From: Cystobacter fuscus
GTDB taxonomy: Bacteria > Myxococcota > Myxococcia > Myxococcales > Myxococcaceae
Assembly (NCBI RefSeq): GCF_002305875.1
Contig: NZ_CP022098.1
Coordinates: forward strand, 9,982,001-10,046,000
Reading direction: 5' to 3'
DNA length: 64,000 nucleotides
In this document: in pieces, positions 33,007 to 40,448 of the stretch
Position numbering within the stretch: position 1 is the first letter of the stretch
Layout of the letters: each line of letters begins with the position of its first letter
Program-made: the position numbers and the translations under genes
Notes under the pieces: generated by a model
Databases searched by the model: none
Seen by the model: only the letters and a program-made list of their open reading frames with translations
What the model was told of the DNA's origin: nothing

Positions 33007-33783
33007 ATGCATCCCGCCGCCAATCAGAGCCTGCTCGCCTCGCGTCCCTCGCGCGTGGGCCGCTTCCTGGGCTTCTCCCTCGCGGGCCACGCCCTGGTCC
33101 TGGCCGCCGTGGGCGTGTACACCACCTGGTTCCAGGCGCCTCCCCTGAAGCTGGAGCAGACGCCCATCCGCGCCACCCTGGTGCGCCTGGGCAAGCCCCG
33201 GGACGAGAAGCTCCTGCCGCGCAAGGAACAACCCCCGCCGCCGCCTCCCAAGAAGGTGGAGGCGCCGCCCTCGCCCACGCCCCCGCCGCCCGAGCCTCCC
33301 AAGGAGGCCGTGGCCATCCCGAGCCTCAAGCCGGAGCCCGCGCCCAAGCCCGCCCCCCAGCGCGGAGAGACCCAGGGCGAGAACCGCCGCGATCGGCTCT
33401 TCGGGGCCTTCGACAAGCTCGCCAAGCCCTCCAAGCAGGAGGAAGACCCCGAGGGCGCCGAGGATGGCGACCCCAATGGCGACGCGGCCAAGGCCGAAGG
33501 CGAGCGCTACTTCGGCCTCATCTCCTCGCAGGTGCGCCGCCACTACAACGTCGCGGACACCATCCCCGACAACGAACGGCTGATGCTCAAGGCCCAGGTG
33601 GCCATGCGCCTGGGCCGCGCCGGAGAGGTGCTCGAGGCACGGCTGGCCAAGGCCAGCGGCAATACCCTCTTCGACTCGGCCGTGCTGTCCGCGGTGAAGA
33701 AGGCCTCCCCCTTCTCTCCTCCCCCCGATCCCTTGCGCGACATGCTGCAGAAGAGCGGCATCGTCCTGGAGTTCAGTCCGTGA
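33007..33783 (+). CDS. tolA: TolA-like energy transducer (TonB/TolA C-terminal type)
   Basis: The 258-residue protein has one N-terminal membrane helix (about 16-38). A Pro/Lys/Glu-rich rod follows (about 60-120, PPPPPPKKVEAPPSP and PEPPKEAV), shorter than the helical rod of E. coli TolA. The C-terminal domain of about 95 residues (ISSQVRRHYNVADTIPDNER, VAMRLGRAGEVLEARLAKAS, VLSAVKKASPF) is of the TolA/TonB type. The rod is TonB-like, but its place between tolR and tolB indicates TolA function. Its stop overlaps the tolB GTG start (GTGA). Confidence 0.85.
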   Translation: MHPAANQSLLASRPSRVGRFLGFSLAGHALVLAAVGVYTTWFQAPPLKLEQTPIRATLVRLGKPRDEKLLPRKEQPPPPPPKKVEAPPSPTPPPPEPPKEAVAIPSLKPEPAPKPAPQRGETQGENRRDRLFGAFDKLAKPSKQEEDPEGAEDGDPNGDAAKAEGERYFGLISSQVRRHYNVADTIPDNERLMLKAQVAMRLGRAGEVLEARLAKASGNTLFDSAVLSAVKKASPFSPPPDPLRDMLQKSGIVLEFSP

Positions 33784-35069
33784 ACGTGAAAGCCCTCCTC
33801 GTCTCCCTGGTGTTGTCGTTGCCGCTCGCGGCGCTCGCCCAGGCGCCCGTCATCCAGATCTCCGGCGCCACCTTCCAGCCCCTTCCGCTCGCCCTCTCCA
33901 CGCCCCTCACCCAGGGCGGCGAACTCAAGTCCTCCGCCGCCGCGGTGGATGACGCGCTCCTGTTCGACCTGCGCGCCTCGGGCCTCTTCCAGGTGCTCGA
34001 CCGGGCCAGCTTCCTCGCCGACGCCAAGGAAGGCATGACGGCGGGCAGCATCAACTTCGCGCGCTGGGCGGACGTGGGCGCCGAGGCCCTGGTGAAGTAC
34101 ACCCTCACGCGCGAGGGCGACGAGCTCAAGGCCGAGGCGCGCGTGTTCAACGTGGGCAACGGCCGCGAGGAGTTCAAGACGGCCCAGAGCGGCCCCACCG
34201 CGCAGCCCTCGCAGCTCGCCCACAAGGTCGCCGACGCCATCTACCGCCACTACACCCGCGAGCCGAGCCCGTTCCTCGTCCCCATCACCTACGTGCGCAA
34301 GTCGGGCACCAACAAGGACGTGTGGGTGGCGGACTGGGATGGCCGCAACGCCCGGCAGCTCTCCCGGGGTGGCATCAACGTGCTGCCGGCGCTCGGGCCG
34401 GATGGCCAGGTGGGCTACACCTCGTACCAGGGTGGCAAGCCGGACCTGTACGTCCACAAGCCGGGCGCGGACGCGGTCCGGCTCAAGACGAGCGAGGGCC
34501 AGATGGCCACCGGCATCGCCTTCTCGCCGGATGGCAAGCGCGTGGCCTACGCCCTGGCGGATGACGACAGCACCCAGATCTGGGTCGCGGGCGCCAATGG
34601 CGAGGGCGCCCGGCAGCTCACCGACACGCGCTTCGGCATCAACACCAGCCCCGCCTGGTCTCCGGATGGCAAGCGCATCGCCTTCGTGTCCAACCGCGGG
34701 GGCTCGCCCCAGGTGTACGTGATGAACGCGGATGGCTCCGGCGTGCGGCGCCTCACCTTCCAGGGCAACTACAACCAGACGCCGAACTGGTCGCCGCGCG
34801 GCGACCTCATCGCCTTCACCGCGCGCGACGAGCGCAACGCCTTCGATCTCTTCACCGTCCACGTGGACACCGGAAAGATCACCCGCCTCACCCAGGACCA
34901 GGCCAACAACGAGGAGCCGAGCTTCTCGCCCAACGGGCGCCTCGTGCTCTTCACCTCCACGCGCAACGGCCCCTCGCAGCTCTTCGTCATGACGGCCGAA
35001 GGCAACAACCCCCTGCCCCTGCCCGGCCAGGACAAGGCCGCGCTCACCACGCCCGACTGGGGCCGTTAA
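33780..35069 (+). CDS. tolB: TolB, periplasmic beta-propeller of the Tol system
   Basis: The 429-residue protein has a signal peptide (to about residue 22, ALAQA) and the TolB N-terminal domain (about 25-160). A six-bladed WD40-like propeller follows, with repeats such as [42 protein letters not shown] and [17 protein letters not shown] at 33780 overlaps the tolA stop. Normally TolB shuttles between TolA and Pal; no pal follows here. The next gene is an unrelated aminotransferase 43 bp away. Confidence 0.94.
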   Translation: MNVKALLVSLVLSLPLAALAQAPVIQISGATFQPLPLALSTPLTQGGELKSSAAAVDDALLFDLRASGLFQVLDRASFLADAKEGMTAGSINFARWADVGAEALVKYTLTREGDELKAEARVFNVGNGREEFKTAQSGPTAQPSQLAHKVADAIYRHYTREPSPFLVPITYVRKSGTNKDVWVADWDGRNARQLSRGGINVLPALGPDGQVGYTSYQGGKPDLYVHKPGADAVRLKTSEGQMATGIAFSPDGKRVAYALADDDSTQIWVAGANGEGARQLTDTRFGINTSPAWSPDGKRIAFVSNRGGSPQVYVMNADGSGVRRLTFQGNYNQTPNWSPRGDLIAFTARDERNAFDLFTVHVDTGKITRLTQDQANNEEPSFSPNGRLVLFTSTRNGPSQLFVMTAEGNNPLPLPGQDKAALTTPDWGR

Positions 35070-35112
35070 GCGCTCCCTCCCGAGGGGGACTGCGTCTACA
35101 CTCCCCGGCCCC

Positions 35113-36297
35113 ATGGACCGGTCCCCCCTTCGAGCCCACTGGGCGCTCGACCCCGAAACACTCTTCCTCAACCACGGCTCCTTCGGCGCCTGCCCCACCC
35201 GGGTGCTCGAGGAGCAGTCCCGGCTGCGCGCGCGCATGGAAGCCAATCCCGTGCGCTTCCTCCACCGCGACCTGCCGGACCTCGCCGACGCGGCCCGCGG
35301 CGCGCTCGCGGACTTCCTCGACGCCAACCCGGACGAACTGGCCTTCGTCCCCAACGCCACCACCGGCGTCAACACCGTGCTGCGCTCGCTGCGCTTCGCC
35401 CCCGGCGACGAGCTGCTCACCACCGACCACGAGTACAACGCCTCGCGCAACGCGCTCGACTTCGTGGCCCAGCACTGGGGCGTGCAGGTGGTGGTCGCGA
35501 AGCTGCCCTGGCCCACCCCCTCCCCCCAGGCCGTGGTGGACGCGGTGCTCGCGCGCGTCACCGAGCGCACCCGGCTCCTTCTCATCGATCACATCACCAG
35601 CCAGACGGGCATGATCCTCCCCGTGGCCTCGCTCGTGCGCACGCTGCGCTCGCGCGGCGTGGAGACGCTCGTGGATGGGGCGCACGGACCCGGTCAGATT
35701 CCCCTGTCCCTGCGCGAGCTGGGCGCCGCGTACTACACCGGCAACTGCCACAAGTGGCTGTGCGCGCCCAAGGGCGCCGCCTTCCTCCACGTGCGCCGAG
35801 ATGCGCAGGCGCTCATCCGCCCCCTCGTCATCAGTCACGGGTACAACTCGCGGCGCGAGGATCGCTCGCGCTTCCGCCTGGACTTCGACTGGCTCGGCAC
35901 GAACGACCCCACCCCCTTCCTGTGCATCCCCAAGGCGATTGAAGTCATGGCGGGCCTGGTGCCCGGCGGCTGGCCCGAGGTGATGGCCCGCAATCGCGCC
36001 CTGGCTCTCTCCGCGAGAACCCTGCTCCACCAACGACTGGGCGGCGCCCCCCGCTGCCCCGAGGACATGGTGGGCAGCATGGCCACCGTGGCCCTCCCGG
36101 ACGGCTTCCCCGAGGAGCCCTCCGTGCTCGGGTTGGATCCACTCCAGGAGCGGCTCTTCCTCGAGCACCGGATCGAAGTGCCCATCACGCCCTGGCCCCG
36201 GGCCCCCCAGCGTCACGTGCGCGTGTCGGCCCAGCTCTACAACTCGCTCGCCGAGTACCAGCGGCTGGCGGAAGCTTTGGAGGCGCTGCCACGCTGA
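35113..36297 (+). CDS. PLP-dependent class V aminotransferase (isopenicillin N epimerase-like)
   Basis: The 394-residue protein has the class V fold. Substrate-side residues are in FLNHGSFGACP (18-28), and NATTGVN (81-87) should bind the PLP phosphate region. The cofactor Asp188 is in VDGAHGPGQ and the Schiff-base Lys214 in TGNCHKW. The C-terminal domain ends with the usual RVSAQLYNS. Members include isopenicillin N epimerase and various cysteine desulfurase-like lyases; no beta-lactam genes are near, so epimerase activity should not be assumed. It is 43 bp after tolB and 15 bp before the Ppx/GppA gene, so partial co-transcription with tol is possible. Confidence 0.87.
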   Translation: MDRSPLRAHWALDPETLFLNHGSFGACPTRVLEEQSRLRARMEANPVRFLHRDLPDLADAARGALADFLDANPDELAFVPNATTGVNTVLRSLRFAPGDELLTTDHEYNASRNALDFVAQHWGVQVVVAKLPWPTPSPQAVVDAVLARVTERTRLLLIDHITSQTGMILPVASLVRTLRSRGVETLVDGAHGPGQIPLSLRELGAAYYTGNCHKWLCAPKGAAFLHVRRDAQALIRPLVISHGYNSRREDRSRFRLDFDWLGTNDPTPFLCIPKAIEVMAGLVPGGWPEVMARNRALALSARTLLHQRLGGAPRCPEDMVGSMATVALPDGFPEEPSVLGLDPLQERLFLEHRIEVPITPWPRAPQRHVRVSAQLYNSLAEYQRLAEALEALPR

Positions 36298-36311
36298 GTA
36301 AGCTGCGCTGA

Positions 36312-37238
36312 ATGCCTCGATACGCCACCATCGACGTGGGGACCAACTCGGTCCTCCTGCTCGTCGCCGACCGCCATCCCGATGGCCGCTTCCACGCCGT
36401 GCAGGAGCGCGCGGAAATCACCCGTCTGGGACGCGGCGTGGACCAGAGCCGCCGCCTGTCCCCCGAGGGAATGGAGACCACCCTCCAGGTGCTGACCGAC
36501 TTCGCCGACGAGGCCCGGCGCCTGGGTGCCGAGGCCATCGCCGTGTCCGCCACCAGCGCGGCGCGCGACGCGGAGAATGGCGCCGAGTTCCTCGCCGCCG
36601 CCCGCACGCGCGCCGGAGTCACCGTGGAGATCATCCCCGGAGAGCTGGAGGCCCAGCTGTCCTTCACCGCGGCGTACGCGGACTTCGGACGCACGGCGCG
36701 CGGTCCCCTCGTCGTGGTGGACATCGGCGGAGGCTCCACCGAGTTCATCTACGGGGACACCGCGGGCAAGGTGACCTTCCGCCACAGCTTCGACGTGGGC
36801 TCGGTGCGCATGACCGAGCGCTACGTGCGCGCCGATCCCCCCTCCGCCGAGGACCGGACCCGCGTGGAAGCGCACCTGCGCGAGACATTCTCCTCGCTGC
36901 CGCCCTGTCCCCCGGGTGCCCAGCTCGTGGGCATCGCCGGCACGGTGACCACCCTGTTCACCGTGCGCCACGCCATCGATCCGTATGACGCCAGGCGGGT
37001 GCATGGAGGCACGTTGTCGCTCGCGGAGCTGGACGCGCTGGTGGACTGCCTGTGCCAGAAGCCCCTCGCCGAGCGCCAGAAGCTGCCCGGCCTGCAACCC
37101 AAGCGCGCCGACGTGATTCCCGCCGGAGCCCTCATCCTGCGCGAGTGCCTGCGGGCGCTCCGGCTGGACAACTGCCTCGTGAGTGATCGCGGCCTGCGCT
37201 GGGGCCTGCTCGCGCACCGCTTCGGAGCCACCTCTTGA
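36312..37238 (+). CDS. Ppx/GppA family phosphatase (exopolyphosphatase-like)
   Basis: The 308-residue protein is the short, two-domain form of the ASKHA-fold family, which hydrolyses polyphosphate or pppGpp. The two nucleotide-binding loops are IDVGTNSVLLLVADR (7-21) and VVVDIGGGSTEFIYG (about 136-150), with Glu in the second. There is no C-terminal HD domain, so it resembles the minimal Ppx types rather than E. coli Ppx. Which substrate it prefers is not visible. Its stop overlaps the TTG start of the MFS gene, indicating coupling. Confidence 0.9.
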   Translation: MPRYATIDVGTNSVLLLVADRHPDGRFHAVQERAEITRLGRGVDQSRRLSPEGMETTLQVLTDFADEARRLGAEAIAVSATSAARDAENGAEFLAAARTRAGVTVEIIPGELEAQLSFTAAYADFGRTARGPLVVVDIGGGSTEFIYGDTAGKVTFRHSFDVGSVRMTERYVRADPPSAEDRTRVEAHLRETFSSLPPCPPGAQLVGIAGTVTTLFTVRHAIDPYDARRVHGGTLSLAELDALVDCLCQKPLAERQKLPGLQPKRADVIPAGALILRECLRALRLDNCLVSDRGLRWGLLAHRFGATS

Positions 37239-38479
37239 GCCCGCCCGTCGCCGTGGCGTCCCCGGCCGCCGCCCCCAACAGCACCTACGCGCTGTTCATC
37301 CTCTCGCTCATCAACCTGGTCAACTACCTCGACCGGTACATCGTCACGGTCGCCCTGCCCCACATCCAGCGCGACTTCCAGCTCGACAACACCCAGGCGG
37401 GACTGCTCGGCAGCTTCTTCATGGTGGTGTTCATGCTGGCCTCGCCCATCAGCGGCTTCCTGGGCGACCGCGTCCCGCGCCGCTTCCTGGTGGCCGGAGG
37501 CGTGCTGCTCTGGAGCCTCGCCACGGGGGCCTCGGGACTGGCGAGCACCTTCGCCGCGCTGATGGTGGCGCGTGCGTGCGTGGGCATCGGCGAGGCGGGC
37601 TATGGCGCGGTGGCCCCCTCCATCATCTCCGACCTCTTCCCGCGCGAGCAGCGCACGCGCGTGTTGTCCGTCTTCTACATCGCCATCCCCGTGGGCGCGG
37701 CGGCCGGCTACGGACTCGGCGGTTGGTTGAGCAACGCCTACTCGTGGCACGTGGCCTTCTACGCCGGAGGCGTGCCGGGCATCATCCTCGCCGTCATGGC
37801 CTTCTTCATGCCCGAGCCCCAGCGCGGCGCCATGGATGGTCCGGACGCCCAGAAGAAGCTGCCCTTCCTCGTGGGCCTCAAGGGCCTGGGGCGCAACCCC
37901 GCCTTCTGGTGGACCACGAGCGGCTACACCCTGATGACGTTCTCCATCGGCGGACTGGCCTTCTGGCTGCCCTCCTTCCTCGTCAACGAGCGGGGAATGG
38001 CGCTGGATCGAGCGGGCTTCCTGTCCGGGGCGGTCACCGCGCTCGCGGGCCTGACGGGGACGATGGCGGGCGGCTGGCTGGGAGACCGGATGGATCAGCG
38101 GATGCCGGGCGGAGGTCTGCGCCTGTCGGGCGTGGGGCTGCTGCTCGCCGCGCCGCTCATGGTCCTGGCGGTGAAGGTGTCGGCGCACGCCCCCATGTTC
38201 GCCATCATCTTCATGGCCCAGTTCCTCATCTTCCTCAACAGCGGGCCCATCAACGCGGCCATCGTCAACGGCGTGCCCCCCGCCTTCCGCGCCTTCGCCA
38301 TGGGGCTCAACGTCCTCTTCATCCACATGCTGGGCGACGCCCTGTCCCCCACGGTGATTGGTAAGCTGGCGGACGTCAGCAGCCTCGCCGTGGCCATCCA
38401 GGTGAACGCGATTCCCGTGCTTCTGGGAGGGCTCGCGCTATTGATGGCGGGCAAGGCGTTCCGGCATGTAAACGACTGA
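37235..38479 (+). CDS. MFS transporter, spinster-like
   Basis: The 414-residue protein has twelve membrane helices. MFS motifs include FLGDRVPRRFLVAGG between helices 2 and 3 and the helix 4-5 region ARACVGIGEAGYGAVAPSII. The sequence NYLDRYIVTVALPHIQRDF near the start is typical of the spinster (sphingolipid/sugar) group. The substrate is unknown. The TTG start at 37235 overlaps the previous stop; a GTG at 37253 would also work. A terminator hairpin follows immediately. Confidence 0.87.
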   Translation: MSPPVAVASPAAAPNSTYALFILSLINLVNYLDRYIVTVALPHIQRDFQLDNTQAGLLGSFFMVVFMLASPISGFLGDRVPRRFLVAGGVLLWSLATGASGLASTFAALMVARACVGIGEAGYGAVAPSIISDLFPREQRTRVLSVFYIAIPVGAAAGYGLGGWLSNAYSWHVAFYAGGVPGIILAVMAFFMPEPQRGAMDGPDAQKKLPFLVGLKGLGRNPAFWWTTSGYTLMTFSIGGLAFWLPSFLVNERGMALDRAGFLSGAVTALAGLTGTMAGGWLGDRMDQRMPGGGLRLSGVGLLLAAPLMVLAVKVSAHAPMFAIIFMAQFLIFLNSGPINAAIVNGVPPAFRAFAMGLNVLFIHMLGDALSPTVIGKLADVSSLAVAIQVNAIPVLLGGLALLMAGKAFRHVND

Positions 38480-38500
38480 GAACCGGGCTCCTCCCGGTTC
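38480..38500 (+). terminator. Terminator after the MFS gene
   Basis: GAACCGGG (38480-38487) and CCCGGTTC (38493-38500) form a perfect eight-base stem with a five-base loop directly after the MFS stop, and 20 bases before the next start. No T-run. Confidence 0.5.
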
Positions 38501-38520
38501 CCCTCACCCAGGAGTAGTCC

Positions 38521-39594
38521 GTGAGCAGCCTGCTCTTCTCCCCGTTGCGCCTGCGCGGGGTCACGTTGAAGAACCGAATCGTCGTCTCGCCCATGTGCCA
38601 GTACTCGAGCGAGGACGGTTTCGCGAACGACTGGCACTTCGTCCACCTGGGCTCCCGGGCCGTGGGCGGCGCGGGGCTCATCATCCTCGAGGCCAGTGCC
38701 GTCGAGGCCATCGGCCGCATCAGCCCGCAGGACCTCGGCATCTACAAGGACGAGCACGTCGAGCCGCTCGCGCGCATCGTGAAGTTCCTCCACGAGCAGG
38801 GCTCGGTGGCGGGCATCCAGCTCGCGCACGCGGGGCGCAAGGCCTCCTCGAGCCCTCCCTGGATGGGCGGAGCGCCCATCGCCTCCACCGCCCAGGGAGG
38901 TTGGACCCCTGTCTCCGCCAGTGGCCTCCCGTTCGACCCGAGGAACCCGGTGGTGCCCACGGCGCTCGACGAGACGGGCATCCAACGCATCATCCGCTCC
39001 TTCGCCGAGGCAACCGACCGCGCCCGGGCCGCGGGCTTCCGGGTGGTGGAGATCCACGGCGCGCACGGCTACCTGCTGCACGAGTTCTTCTCCCCGCTGT
39101 CCAACCAGCGCACGGATCGCTACGGCGGCTCCTTCGAGAACCGCACGCGGCTCATCCGCGAGGTGACCCGCGCGGTGCGCCAGCGCTGGCCCGAGGAGCT
39201 GCCGATCTTCGTGCGACTGTCCGCCACGGACTGGGTCGAGGAAGGCTGGTCGGTGGAAGACTCGGTGGCGCTCGCGAAGCTGCTCAAGGAGGATGGCGCG
39301 GACCTCATCGACTGCTCCTCGGGAGGCGCCGTGCCCGGGGTGAGGATTCCCGCCGGGCCGGGCTACCAGGTGCCCCTGTCCGAGCGCGTGCGCCGCGAGG
39401 CGGACATCGCCACGGGCGCCGTGGGCTTCATCCAATCCGCCTTCCAGGCCGAGAGCACCTTGCGCACCGGGCAGGCGGACGTCGTGCTGCTCGCGCGCGA
39501 GCTGCTGCGCGACCCCTACTGGCCCCTGCACGCGGCGAAGGAGCTGTACACCCAGGTGGCGTGGCCGAAGCAGTACGAGCGCGCGCAGAACTGA
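38521..39594 (+). CDS. Old yellow enzyme family NADPH oxidoreductase (YqjM/NamA type)
   Basis: These FMN enzymes reduce activated C=C bonds of enones and similar compounds. The 357-residue protein matches the thermophilic-like YqjM class. Cys26 lies in SPMCQY (redox tuning of FMN). LAHAGRK (101-107) and the substrate-binding pair H179/H182 in IHGAHGYLLHEFFSP follow, and NQRTDRYGGSFENR is a family signature. The start is GTG at 38521; no ATG fits. It converges on the acetyltransferase gene, 12 bp apart, and is separated from the MFS gene by a hairpin, so it is probably a single-gene unit. Confidence 0.93.
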   Translation: MSSLLFSPLRLRGVTLKNRIVVSPMCQYSSEDGFANDWHFVHLGSRAVGGAGLIILEASAVEAIGRISPQDLGIYKDEHVEPLARIVKFLHEQGSVAGIQLAHAGRKASSSPPWMGGAPIASTAQGGWTPVSASGLPFDPRNPVVPTALDETGIQRIIRSFAEATDRARAAGFRVVEIHGAHGYLLHEFFSPLSNQRTDRYGGSFENRTRLIREVTRAVRQRWPEELPIFVRLSATDWVEEGWSVEDSVALAKLLKEDGADLIDCSSGGAVPGVRIPAGPGYQVPLSERVRREADIATGAVGFIQSAFQAESTLRTGQADVVLLARELLRDPYWPLHAAKELYTQVAWPKQYERAQN

Positions 39595-39606
39595 GCCGGC
39601 GGGAAC

Positions 39607-40371
39607 TCAGCGCGAGCCCAGGCTGCCTGGCCGAAGGCCGAAGTGCGAGAGCAGCAGGTGCTCGCGCTCCTCGGCCGCTCCGAGCCAGCGCTCCACGCAA
39701 TGTCCTCCCTCCGAGAGGATGAGCCGCTCGCCGCGCAGGGTCACCCGGCCCCGGGGCGTCTTGCGCGTGCAGAGCAGCTCCCGGCGCAGGGGCGACCCGG
39801 GCGGCGGGTAGTCCCGGCCGAGCGCCACGACGTCCTCCCACCGCCTCGGCTCCCGGGAGAACGTGTAGAGCCACGGGCACGAGCCGTCCGGCTCCTCGCG
39901 AGCGAGGACCCACTCCTCACCCTGGGGCTCCAGGAGGAACATCCGCCCCGCCGTGGGCCAGCGTCCGGGGACCAGGGGCAGGGGCTCGTCGAAGGCCTCC
40001 CCGAAGCCCACGTCCACGAGCCACTTCTCCTCCAGGGTGACTTCCAGGACGAGGTGCGCGAACCCGGGCGCCATGGGCCACTCGCCCGAGGCGGACACCC
40101 GCGCCGCCAGATACGTCACCTGGAAACCCAGCTCGCGCAGCAGCGCGGCGAACAGGCCATTGAGCTCGAAGCCCAACCCTCCCCGGTTGCCCCGCACGAG
40201 CTTGTCGAAGAGCGCCTCCTCCTCGAGCACCATGGGTCGGCCGCCGAGCACGTCGAGGTTCTCGAAGGGAAGTGCCTCGAGATGCTGGAGGTGCAGGCGC
40301 CGCAACGTCTCCAGCGTGGGCCGTAACGGACCTCGGTAACCCATCCGCTGAAGGTAGTGACCGAGATCCAT
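39607..40371 (-). CDS. Arylamine N-acetyltransferase homologue lacking the catalytic cysteine
   Basis: NATs transfer acetyl from acetyl-CoA to arylamines through Cys-His-Asp. The 254-residue protein aligns well (LHLQHLEALPFENLDVLGG, FAHLVLEV with H106, WLVDVGFG with D120). However, the RGGxCxExN motif reads RGGLGFELN at 63-71: the codon for residue 67 is GGC, giving Gly where Cys is required. The rest of the fold appears complete and unframeshifted. Either the protein is no longer an acetyltransferase, or a single-base TGC-to-GGC change has recently killed it. ATG at 40371 is chosen; starts at 40380 or 40386 are possible. It is the last gene of the long minus-strand run. Confidence 0.85.
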   Translation of the reverse strand: MDLGHYLQRMGYRGPLRPTLETLRRLHLQHLEALPFENLDVLGGRPMVLEEEALFDKLVRGNRGGLGFELNGLFAALLRELGFQVTYLAARVSASGEWPMAPGFAHLVLEVTLEEKWLVDVGFGEAFDEPLPLVPGRWPTAGRMFLLEPQGEEWVLAREEPDGSCPWLYTFSREPRRWEDVVALGRDYPPPGSPLRRELLCTRKTPRGRVTLRGERLILSEGGHCVERWLGAAEEREHLLLSHFGLRPGSLGSR

Positions 40372-40448
40372 GGCACGCATCAGCATAGAGCCCGCGCGCC
40401 ACGCGCCCAAATCCGGGCCGGTTCCCACACTCCCGGGATGTCGACTGT

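Noticed and set aside
35113-36297. Isopenicillin N epimerase and hence a beta-lactam cluster
   Set aside because: Only the fold family is supported; no synthetase or synthase genes are nearby.
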